In this document: positions 1 to 5,721 of the stretch, one piece after another
Numbering within the stretch: the first letter of the stretch is position 1
How the letters are laid out: each line of letters begins with the position of its first letter
Assembly (NCBI GenBank): GCA_001438005.1
Contig: LIBO01000060.1
Coordinates: 1 to 6,512, forward strand
Length of the DNA stretch: 6,512 nucleotides
Origin: Verrucomicrobia subdivision 6 bacterium BACL9 MAG-120507-bin52
GTDB taxonomy: Bacteria; Verrucomicrobiota; Verrucomicrobiia; Methylacidiphilales; Verrucolacustridaceae
Direction of reading: 5' to 3'
Notes under the pieces: model-generated
What the model saw: only the letters and a program-made list of their open reading frames with translations
Databases searched by the model: none
Told to the model about the DNA's origin: nothing
Position numbers and translations under genes: made by a program

Positions 1-457
1 GGACTGCTCCAAGGAGTCTCGCTTCACCCTTCGTCTTGCTTTTTTGGTACGCTTCCCCCAGGCAGTGCGCGAGGACTTCGGTATCAGTGTCGGAGAGAAA
101 AGTGTGACCCGCCTGGACGAGTTTTTCTTTCAGTTCGAGGAAGTTCTCAATTACCCCATTATGGACTACCGCCAGTTTTCCAGATTGATCGAGGTGGGGG
201 TGAGCGTTTTCGTTGGTCGGTGCCCCATGGGTGGCCCAACGAGTATGGCTGATTCCCAATTCGCCTTGAATCGGTTTGGCCTGGCAAGCGTTGGCAAGAT
301 TTTCAATCCGACCACTTTTTTTACGAACCTCCACGCCGTGTCCATTCAAGATGGCGAGGCCGGCCGAGTCATAACCCCGGTATTCGAGACGGCTCAGCGC
401 TTCCAGGAGAATAGGTTGGGCTTTACGTGGCCCCACGTAGGCAACAATTCCACACAT
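1..457 (-). CDS. glmS: Glutamine--fructose-6-phosphate aminotransferase, N-terminal part (cut by window edge)
   Basis: The enzyme makes glucosamine-6-phosphate from fructose-6-phosphate and glutamine, the first committed step to UDP-GlcNAc for peptidoglycan and LPS; it is cytosolic. The frame is open from ATG at 457-455 to the left edge (152 codons plus one base). Only the glutaminase (class II amidotransferase, Ntn hydrolase) domain is visible. The protein begins MCGIVAYVG, so removal of Met exposes the catalytic Cys. Further family motifs are LEYRGYDSAG (24-33), the HTRWATHG glutamine-binding loop (71-78), VHNGVIEN (98-105, oxyanion-hole Asn-Gly) and SDTDTE (122-127). The start is fixed because the Cys must be residue 2. 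Members are usually about 610 residues, so roughly three quarters, including both SIS sugar-isomerase domains, lies outside. It is divergent from glgC across 41 bp and has no recognisable Shine-Dalgarno sequence. Identification is firm; PurF and AsnB share the fold but lack this motif set. Confidence 0.96.
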   Translation of the reverse strand, partial: MCGIVAYVGPRKAQPILLEALSRLEYRGYDSAGLAILNGHGVEVRKKSGRIENLANACQAKPIQGELGISHTRWATHGAPTNENAHPHLDQSGKLAVVHNGVIENFLELKEKLVQAGHTFLSDTDTEVLAHCLGEAYQKSKTKGEARLLGAV

Positions 458-466
458 CGTAAACTT

Positions 467-495
467 GTTCTAGCGGGAGGGTGCGATAGGGTCAA
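467..495 (-). promoter_or_regulatory. Candidate sigma70-type promoter of glmS
   Basis: On the minus strand, TTGACC (495-490, five of six matches to TTGACA) is followed by a 17-base spacer and TAGAAC (472-467, four of six matches to TATAAT). The -10 box ends only nine bases before the glmS ATG, so a start at the usual distance would leave a leader of about three bases. The whole element lies in the 41-bp gap shared with glgC. It is inferred from box matches and spacing only. Confidence 0.42.
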
Positions 496-498
496 ACG

Positions 499-1785
499 AT
501 GACCCCGCGGACCTCCGGCCATCCTGACCAGGTGATTACTGTCATTTTGGGCGGGGGAGAGGGAAATCGTCTCTTTCCCTTGACGCAAGAGCGGGCCAAA
601 CCCGCGGTGCCGATCGCCGGGAAGTATCGCTTGGTCGATATTCCCATCAGCCTGAGTCTGAATTCGGGGATTAAGAGAATCTTTCTCCTGACCCAGTACC
701 TCAGCTCCTCCTTGCATCGGCATGTCCAGCAGAGTTACCGGTTTGATGATTTTATTCCACGCGGCTTCATCGAAATCGTGGCCGCACAAAAAACACGGGA
801 AGGAACCAGCTGGTATCAAGGAACGGCGGATGCGGTGCGGCAGGGGCTAATTCACTTTGATAATCATCCGCATGAACATGTCCTTATTCTTTCTGGGGAT
901 CAGCTTTACCGGATGGACTTTCGCGAAATGTTGGATCAGCACGTCACCTCTGGTTCCGACATCACTATCGCCACGTTGCCGGTCGATGCGGGGAGCGCCC
1001 CCAGTTTGGGAATTCTGAAAGCAGACGGGACACGTCGAATCACTGAGTTTGTGGAAAAGCCAAAAGATCCCGCGGTGTTGGCCAAGATGGAAAGTAAGTC
1101 GGCGATGCCCAAGGGTCGGCCTTTTCTGGCCTCGATGGGAATCTACATTTTCAATCGGGACGCATTACGGCAGTGCTTGGACGGAAATGATGGCAAAGAT
1201 TTCGGGAAAAATATTCTCCCCGCAGCCATTCAGACAAAAAAAGTCTCGGCCTATATCCATGATGGATACTGGGAGGATATTGGGACGATTGGAGCCTTTT
1301 ACCGGGCCAATCTGGATCTGCTGGCGCGTGAGCCCAAGTTTGACTTTGGATTAGGCACGGCACCGATTTACACGCGGGCCCGCTTTCTGCCGGGATCCGT
1401 GGTGGAGCAGTGCCAAGTCAAGCGCGCGATTGTTTCCGATGGGTGCACAATTTTGCAAAGTGTCCTGGATCATGCGGTCATTGGGATTCGATCCCGGATT
1501 GGGGAGAATTGCCAGATTCGCCGATCGATCTTGATGGGGGCGGATTACTTCGAGACTCCGGCGCAGCGAAAGGATAATCTCAAGAGAAAGAGGCCCGATA
1601 TCGGCATTGCTGAGGGGACAGTGATTGAGGACGCTATTGTGGATAAGAATGTCAGGATAGGTAAAAATGTAGTGATTCGGGCCAGCGGAAAGTCGGGCGA
1701 TGTGGATGGGGCAAACTTTTTCGTGAGGGATGGAATCGTGATTATTCCGAAGGGAGCCACCGTTCCGGATGGTTCGGTAATTTAG
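499..1785 (+). CDS. glgC: Glucose-1-phosphate adenylyltransferase (ADP-glucose pyrophosphorylase), plant/cyanobacterial-like type
   Basis: It makes ADP-glucose and pyrophosphate from ATP and glucose-1-phosphate, the regulated step of bacterial glycogen synthesis; it is cytosolic and normally a homotetramer. The 428 residues match the family length. The nucleotidyltransferase domain (about 11-275) shows GGGEGNRLFPLT (18-29), RAKPAVP (32-38), WYQGTADAVRQ (105-115), the LSGDQLYRMD catalytic/metal motif (131-140), FVEKPKD (184-190, sugar-phosphate Lys), MGIYIF (213-218) and GYWEDIGT (256-263). The C-terminal part (about 290-428) is a left-handed beta-helix with hexapeptide-like repeats and MGADYFET (346-353), as in plant and cyanobacterial enzymes. 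K383 and K418 align by motif with the activator-site lysines of Anabaena AGPase. ATG 499 is the first start after an in-frame TAG at 487-489; AGGG (488-491) lies seven bases before it. Oddity: SLSLNSG (51-57) replaces the near-invariant SNCINSG. No other glycogen gene is adjacent in the window. Confidence 0.95.
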   Translation: MTPRTSGHPDQVITVILGGGEGNRLFPLTQERAKPAVPIAGKYRLVDIPISLSLNSGIKRIFLLTQYLSSSLHRHVQQSYRFDDFIPRGFIEIVAAQKTREGTSWYQGTADAVRQGLIHFDNHPHEHVLILSGDQLYRMDFREMLDQHVTSGSDITIATLPVDAGSAPSLGILKADGTRRITEFVEKPKDPAVLAKMESKSAMPKGRPFLASMGIYIFNRDALRQCLDGNDGKDFGKNILPAAIQTKKVSAYIHDGYWEDIGTIGAFYRANLDLLAREPKFDFGLGTAPIYTRARFLPGSVVEQCQVKRAIVSDGCTILQSVLDHAVIGIRSRIGENCQIRRSILMGADYFETPAQRKDNLKRKRPDIGIAEGTVIEDAIVDKNVRIGKNVVIRASGKSGDVDGANFFVRDGIVIIPKGATVPDGSVI

Positions 1786-1792
1786 AAAACCG

Positions 1793-1821
1793 TTGCACCC
1801 CACGACTTGAGGGAGGATAGT
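1793..1821 (+). promoter_or_regulatory. Weak candidate promoter for the tRNA-Gly gene
   Basis: TTGCAC (1793-1798) and GATAGT (1816-1821) are separated by 17 bases, and a start about seven bases downstream would fall just before the mature tRNA 5' end at 1834. Matches to consensus are modest (three and four of six). Read-through from glgC, whose stop is at 1783-1785 with no hairpin terminator after it, is an equally good explanation of tRNA expression. Confidence 0.25.
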
Positions 1822-1833
1822 TTTCAGACGTCA

Positions 1834-1904
1834 GCGGGCGTGATGTAATGGTAGCCTGCGAGCTTCCCAAGCTTGATGTGAGAGTTCGATTCTCTCCGCC
1901 CGCA
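1834..1904 (+). tRNA. tRNA-Gly, anticodon CCC
   Basis: The 71-base cloverleaf delivers glycine to GGG codons. The acceptor stem pairs perfectly over seven bases (1834-1840 with 1897-1903), with discriminator A1904. The anticodon stem 1859-1863/1871-1875 has five pairs including one G-T wobble. The loop TTCCCAA (1864-1870) places anticodon CCC at 1866-1868. The T stem GAGAG/CTCTC (1880-1884/1892-1896) is perfect around loop TTCGATT. The D loop AATGGTA is typical for glycine tRNAs. The D stem (1843-1846 with 1854-1857) is weak: one A-T pair, one T-C mismatch, one G-C pair and one T-G wobble. The 3' CCA is not encoded, so a CCA-adding enzyme must supply it. It sits between two same-strand protein genes. 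No duplicated 3' end, which would mark an integration site, is seen in the window. Confidence 0.96.
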
Positions 1905-1928
1905 AATATTGTTAATCAACGGCTTGCA

Positions 1929-1934
1929 TATAAT
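1929..1934 (+). promoter_or_regulatory. Candidate -10 box upstream of the AI-2E family gene
   Basis: A perfect TATAAT sits 67 bases before the ATG at 2002, in the gap between the tRNA and the permease gene. The best upstream partner, TTGTTA at 1909-1914, is only 14 bases away, which is too close for a standard sigma70 promoter, and the TG of an extended -10 is displaced by one base. It is a possible start for the permease transcript; read-through from the tRNA is the alternative. Confidence 0.25.
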
Positions 1935-2001
1935 CGTCGATCCGGTGGGCTGGATTTGGCGCACAGGGTGACAAAGTCGGCTTTTCGGTCAAGAATAGGG
2001 A

Positions 2002-3048
2002 ATGAAGATTCACGACCCGATGCTCCACCGAATCGCCGTGGGCGTTTCCTTGGCATTTTTGGGATTGGCCTGCTTGAATATTCTGCGGCCCTTTTTCGGA
2101 CCACTGCTTTGGGCGATTATTTTGACCGTAGCCACTTGGCCGGTTTTCTTTTGGATCAAAAGCCGAATGCCGACGCGACCGATTGTTGCCTCGGTGTTGA
2201 CCAGTCTTCTGATCGCGGTTTTTTGTATGATTCCGGTTAGCTACGGGGTGGCGGTGGCGGCCCAATCGGTGAAGCCATTATCGCAACTGATGCTGGATTA
2301 CGCCAAGGAGGGGCTACCCCATCCGCCCGTGTGGTTGCAGGAGTACCCCTTTGGGATGACGCTTTTTCAGAAGTGGGAAAGTGCTGCGCAAGATCATACG
2401 CAGCTTTTGCAAGACATCAGTCCACTGCTGAAGCAGGGGGCGACGAGACTGGGGCAGATGGCGGGAAAAGTGGGAGTAGGGCTGCTGGAGTTTGCCTTCA
2501 GCCTAATCATTTGTGGGTTTTTCTTCGCCTATGGTGAGAAATTAACGCGAACGAGTCAGCAAACCTTGGAAAAACTCTTTGGGTCACGTGGCGGAGAGTT
2601 GCTGGATCTTTCCGCCCGAACGATTCGAAGCGTGATGTTGGGGGTTCTGGGTACGGCGGCGCTGCAGGCGGCTTTGATGTGCATTGGCTTTTCGTTGGCC
2701 GGGATTCCGCAGGTGGTGCTGCTGGGTTTTGCCGGGTTCTTTTTTGCCAGCCTGCAACTATCGTGCGGAATCGTATGGGTTCCGGTGGTGATCTGGCTTT
2801 TTCTGGAGGGGAGAACAGGTTGGGCGATTTTTAACCTGGTCTGGGGAGTGGGAGTGGTGGGTTTGGTGGATAATTTCACGAAACCGTACCTCATTAGTCG
2901 CGGAAGCAATCTGCCGTTCGGCATTATCTTCTTGGGGGTAATCGGAGGATTTTTGGCTTACGGTTTTCTGGGTATCTTTTTCGGGGCAACGCTGATGGCG
3001 GTAGCGTTTCGTTTGTTTAAGGAGTGGTTGGCGGGGGAAGTGAAGTAG
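2002..3048 (+). CDS. AI-2E (PerM/YdiK, UPF0118) family transporter
   Basis: This is a polytopic inner-membrane protein of 348 residues, usual for the family. Hydrophobic segments lie at about 10-28, 31-51, 61-89, 157-178, 208-231, 236-269 (probably two), 272-291 and 306-338 (one or two). A soluble stretch at about 90-155 (periplasmic in family models) contains the amphipathic Leu/Gln-rich part. The strongest family signature is at the C-terminus: VDNFTKPYLISRGSNLPF (289-306) then LGVIGGFLAYGFLGIFFG (311-328), very like E. coli YdiK. Family members have been linked to autoinducer-2 export (TqsA) and to Na+/H+ antiport, so the substrate here cannot be predicted; no luxS or lsr gene is in view. 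An in-frame TAG at 1996-1998 makes ATG 2002 the first possible start, but the AGGG before it (1997-2000) is one base away. Met7 (2020) is a possible alternative. It lies between tRNA-Gly and gyrB on the same strand. Confidence 0.88.
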   Translation: MKIHDPMLHRIAVGVSLAFLGLACLNILRPFFGPLLWAIILTVATWPVFFWIKSRMPTRPIVASVLTSLLIAVFCMIPVSYGVAVAAQSVKPLSQLMLDYAKEGLPHPPVWLQEYPFGMTLFQKWESAAQDHTQLLQDISPLLKQGATRLGQMAGKVGVGLLEFAFSLIICGFFFAYGEKLTRTSQQTLEKLFGSRGGELLDLSARTIRSVMLGVLGTAALQAALMCIGFSLAGIPQVVLLGFAGFFFASLQLSCGIVWVPVVIWLFLEGRTGWAIFNLVWGVGVVGLVDNFTKPYLISRGSNLPFGIIFLGVIGGFLAYGFLGIFFGATLMAVAFRLFKEWLAGEVK

Positions 3049-3065
3049 TTTTGTAGTTTCCGTAC

Positions 3066-3096
3066 TTGCTCGCATTTATCCGTATAAATATATAAT
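3066..3096 (+). promoter_or_regulatory. Candidate gyrBA promoter in AT-rich spacer
   Basis: The 121-bp spacer 3049-3169 is far more AT-rich than its surroundings. TTGCTC (3066-3071) is followed 17 bases later by TATATA (3089-3094) and 19 bases later by a perfect TATAAT (3091-3096); TATAAA also occurs at 3083-3088. Transcription would start near 3101-3104, giving gyrB a leader of about 66-69 bases. The -35 match is poor (three of six). No hairpin typical of an intrinsic terminator for the upstream permease gene is seen before it. Confidence 0.45.
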
Positions 3097-3110
3097 AACT
3101 ATTTACTTAT

Positions 3111-3129
3111 AAAGATATAGAATATCTTT
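3111..3129 (+). repeat. Perfect inverted repeat (8-bp arms, 3-base loop) in the gyrB leader
   Basis: AAAGATAT (3111-3118) and ATATCTTT (3122-3129) are exact reverse complements around AGA, with T residues continuing to 3131. In RNA this makes a small hairpin with only one G-C pair in the stem, followed by five U counted from the end of the stem, which is weak for an intrinsic terminator. It lies just downstream of the candidate gyrB promoter, so it may be an operator palindrome or a 5' mRNA hairpin. Chance in such AT-rich DNA cannot be excluded. Confidence 0.5.
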
Positions 3130-3169
3130 TTAGAGTTGTCGTTACAGCTCTTCTCACTACTTTCAGCGG

Positions 3170-5704
3170 ATGGCAGCCAAGGAGAAGAACGTCGTTACAG
3201 GAACATACGACGCTTCCAAGATCGATAAGCTGGAGGGGTTAGAGGCGGTTCGTAAGCGGCCTGGAATGTACATCGGGGACCCGGACGAGCGTGGACTGCA
3301 CCACTGTGTTTTTGAGGTTCTCGATAACTCGGTCGATGAGCATCTGGCGGGTCACTGTGACCACATCGAAGTCACCATCCATGTCGATGGCTCGATCAGT
3401 ATTTCGGATGACGGCCGGGGGATCCCGGTCGACATGCATCCGAAGTTCAAAATGCCGGCAGTGGAGCTGGTTCTGACCAACCTGCATGCGGGAGGAAAGT
3501 TCGATCAGGGTGCTTACAAATACTCGGGTGGGCTGCACGGGGTGGGCGCGAAGTGCGTGAATGCGCTCTCTGAATGGTTTGAAGTGGAGATCTCGCGGGA
3601 CGGGAAGCTGTATCACATGGAGTTTGCCCAAGGGAAGACGACCTCGAAGCTGAGTGTTACCGGAAAGTCGAAAAAGACCGGCACCAAGATCACCTTCAAG
3701 CCCGATTCGATTATTTTTACCGATACGACCAAGTTTAAGTTCGACCTATTGGCCAAGAGAATGCGGGAGCTGGCGTTTCTTAATCCCGGCCTTTCGATCA
3801 CCCTGACCGACGAAGGGAAGAGCGGAAAAACAGAAACGTTTCTCTACAAAGATGGGATCGAGGAGTTTGTGAAGCAGATGGTGAAGGCCAAGTCCCCGAT
3901 CCACCCGAAGCCGATTGTTTTAGAGAAGAAGAAGGACGAGGTATTTGTCGATTGTGTCATCCAGTACCACGACGGTTATGACGAAACTCTTCTCCCTTTT
4001 GCTAACTCGATTCCCAATCCAGACGGGGGGACTCATGTCTCGGGATTCCGCTCGGCTCTGACTCGAGCCATCAATCAGTACGCTTCGGGCAAAAGCCTGG
4101 CGAAAGACAAGGATCCCAAGATTACGGGCGAGGACGTGCGGGAGGGGCTGATCTGTGTTCTGAGCATCAAACTTCCGAATCCTCGGTTCAACGCCCAGAC
4201 CAAAGTGAAGCTGGTGAATGCGGAGATCGAGGGAATTGTCGGAAGTTGTGTTTATGAGGGGCTTCTTACCTTTCTGGAGGAGACACCTGGAGTCGGGAAA
4301 AAGATTTTTGATAAGGCGCTGACCGCGGCCCGGGCACGGGAAGCGGCCCGGAAAGCCAAAGAGACGATCCGCAAAGGTGCATTTAGCGGGGGTGGATTGC
4401 CCGGCAAATTAGCGGACTGTTCGGAACGAGATCCCTCCCAGTGCGAGCTGTATATTGTGGAGGGAGATTCGGCCGGTGGCTCGGCCAAACAAGGTCGGGA
4501 TCGTCGAACCCAGGCGATTCTTCCGATTCGTGGAAAGCTGATCAATGTGGAGAAGGCTTCGATTGATCGCGTCCTAAACAATAACGAGATCCGAACCATC
4601 ATTACGGCTGTGGGTACTGGGATTGGAACTTCGGGGGATAAGGATAAGGAGACCGAGGGTAGTGGGGGGTTTGATCTGAGCCGCCTGCGGTATCATAAGA
4701 TCATCCTGATGACCGACGCGGATGTGGACGGATCCCACATTCGGACTCTCCTTTTAACCTTCTTTTTCCGAAAAATGCCCGAGTTGGTGGCTTTGGGGCA
4801 TATTTACGTAGCGCAACCACCCTTATTTCTGATCAAGCGGAAAAAGAGGGAAGAGTACGTGGATGACAACGAGACGTTGGATAAGATTTTAATCGAACTA
4901 GGCACAGAGGAGGTCTCGTTGGTTCGTCTTTCGGACAAAAAAGCTTACAACAAAACCCAACTGATGGATGTGTTGGTGTCTTTGCAGGAGCTGGAAAAAC
5001 TTTCCCGTGCGGTCACACGCCGGGGAGCCAAATTTGAGGATTATTTGGAGGCGCGAAATCCGAAGTCGGGCGACCTACCAAAATATATCGCAAAGGTGAG
5101 AAAGCAGACGGAAGAGACATTCGAGTTCTTAATGGACGACAAGGAGGTGGCCAAGTTCCGGGATAAGATGGGGATTGAGGATGAGGGGGATGAGGACGAG
5201 AAAGAGGAAAAAGCCAGCAAAGGCAAAGAGGCCAAGGAGAAAGACGAGAAAGGCAAAGAGGAAGATAAGAGCCGCCCCAAAGCCAGGATTTATGAAATCT
5301 ACGAGGCCAGTAGCATTTCCAAAGTTCTACAAGGCTTGGGTAAAAAAGGTATGGCGATGGACCACTATTCGGCCCAGGACAAACCTCTTTTTGAGCTGAT
5401 CGAGGGTGAGGGAGATAAGCCAACGAAGATTCCCATCTTCTCGATCGCGGAGATTTTAACGGGCGTCAAAAACGTGGGAAAGCGTGGGGTGCAAATTACG
5501 CGGTTCAAGGGGTTGGGTGAAATGGACGCCAAAGAGCTTTTCTCGACGACGATGGATCCGGAGAAACGCCAACTGTTAAAGGTAGACCTGGTGGATGCGG
5601 CCAAAGCGGATGAAATCTTTACCACCCTGATGGGGGATGAGGTTGAACCCCGACGTATCTTTATTGAGGAAAATGCCCTCAACGTTCGGAACTTGGATAT
5701 CTAG
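3170..5704 (+). CDS. gyrB: DNA gyrase subunit B
   Basis: This is the ATPase and TOPRIM subunit of DNA gyrase, which introduces negative supercoils as an A2B2 tetramer. The GHKL ATPase domain (about 15-225) has the family's catalytic Glu (E49) and ATP/Mg-binding Asn (N53) in EVLDNSVDE, DDGRGIP (80-86) and the lid YSGGLHGVGAKCVNALS (118-134). The transducer domain (about 230-400) has the ATP-contacting QTK loop (343-345). The TOPRIM domain has EGDSAGGSAKQGR (431-443), LPIRGKLINVEKA (451-463) and DADVDGSHIRTL (516-527), giving acidic residues E431, D516 and D518. A large insert (about 560-735) follows, ending in a Lys/Glu-rich linker (670-704). The tail has RFKGLGEMDAKEL (778-790) and ends in ENALNVRNLDI. 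The 844 residues fit long, Gram-negative-type GyrB rather than ParE or short Gram-positive GyrB, and gyrA follows after 17 bp. No Shine-Dalgarno precedes ATG 3170; the leader is pyrimidine-rich just upstream. No better in-frame start exists before the conserved region. Confidence 0.98.
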   Translation: MAAKEKNVVTGTYDASKIDKLEGLEAVRKRPGMYIGDPDERGLHHCVFEVLDNSVDEHLAGHCDHIEVTIHVDGSISISDDGRGIPVDMHPKFKMPAVELVLTNLHAGGKFDQGAYKYSGGLHGVGAKCVNALSEWFEVEISRDGKLYHMEFAQGKTTSKLSVTGKSKKTGTKITFKPDSIIFTDTTKFKFDLLAKRMRELAFLNPGLSITLTDEGKSGKTETFLYKDGIEEFVKQMVKAKSPIHPKPIVLEKKKDEVFVDCVIQYHDGYDETLLPFANSIPNPDGGTHVSGFRSALTRAINQYASGKSLAKDKDPKITGEDVREGLICVLSIKLPNPRFNAQTKVKLVNAEIEGIVGSCVYEGLLTFLEETPGVGKKIFDKALTAARAREAARKAKETIRKGAFSGGGLPGKLADCSERDPSQCELYIVEGDSAGGSAKQGRDRRTQAILPIRGKLINVEKASIDRVLNNNEIRTIITAVGTGIGTSGDKDKETEGSGGFDLSRLRYHKIILMTDADVDGSHIRTLLLTFFFRKMPELVALGHIYVAQPPLFLIKRKKREEYVDDNETLDKILIELGTEEVSLVRLSDKKAYNKTQLMDVLVSLQELEKLSRAVTRRGAKFEDYLEARNPKSGDLPKYIAKVRKQTEETFEFLMDDKEVAKFRDKMGIEDEGDEDEKEEKASKGKEAKEKDEKGKEEDKSRPKARIYEIYEASSISKVLQGLGKKGMAMDHYSAQDKPLFELIEGEGDKPTKIPIFSIAEILTGVKNVGKRGVQITRFKGLGEMDAKELFSTTMDPEKRQLLKVDLVDAAKADEIFTTLMGDEVEPRRIFIEENALNVRNLDI
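5219..5263 (+). repeat. In-frame 30-bp imperfect tandem repeat inside the gyrB linker
   Basis: The 13-base word AAAGGCAAAGAGG occurs at 5219-5231 and again at 5249-5261, exactly 30 bases (ten codons) apart. It encodes KGKEAKEKDE (residues 684-693) followed by KGKEEDK (694-700). It lies in the low-complexity charged linker near the end of the GyrB insert. The spacing keeps the reading frame, so a gain or loss of one unit would be tolerated. It looks like past local duplication or replication slippage. Confidence 0.7.
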
Positions 5705-5721
5705 GCGCGAGAGAACCGATT

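Noticed and set aside
458..498. glmS ribozyme or other riboswitch upstream of glmS
   Set aside because: The glmS-glgC gap is only 41 bases, far too short for the ribozyme, and no conserved core is visible.
44..502. 152-codon open frame on the plus strand over glmS
   Set aside because: It lies opposite the glmS coding region, whose minus-strand product has all GlmS glutaminase motifs; the plus-strand product has no recognisable family features.
394..819. 141-codon open frame on the minus strand across the glmS/glgC junction
   Set aside because: It runs antisense to the glgC N-terminus and out of frame with glmS; the product has no family signature.
1834..1904. tRNA-Gly as an attachment site for an integrated element
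   Set aside because: No integrase gene, no second copy of the tRNA 3' end, and ordinary chromosomal genes on both sides.
1848..2240. 130-codon plus-strand open frame starting inside the tRNA
   Set aside because: It overlaps the tRNA-Gly gene and the N-terminal third of the AI-2E family gene in another frame, and its product lacks the hydrophobic pattern or any motif.
3111..3131. Intrinsic terminator of the AI-2E family gene
   Set aside because: The stem has a single G-C pair and lies after the likely gyrB promoter, so termination there would also block gyrB; kept instead as an inverted repeat of unknown role.
3138..3200. Ten-base direct repeat GTCGTTACAG at 3138-3147 and 3191-3200 flanking the gyrB start
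   Set aside because: Ten-base repeats are expected by chance several times in a window this size; the second copy is within coding sequence and there is no further similarity around the two copies.
5013..5423. Minus-strand open frames opposite the GyrB linker
   Set aside because: They are Ser/Pro/Leu-rich only because they are antisense to the Lys/Glu-rich gyrB segment.
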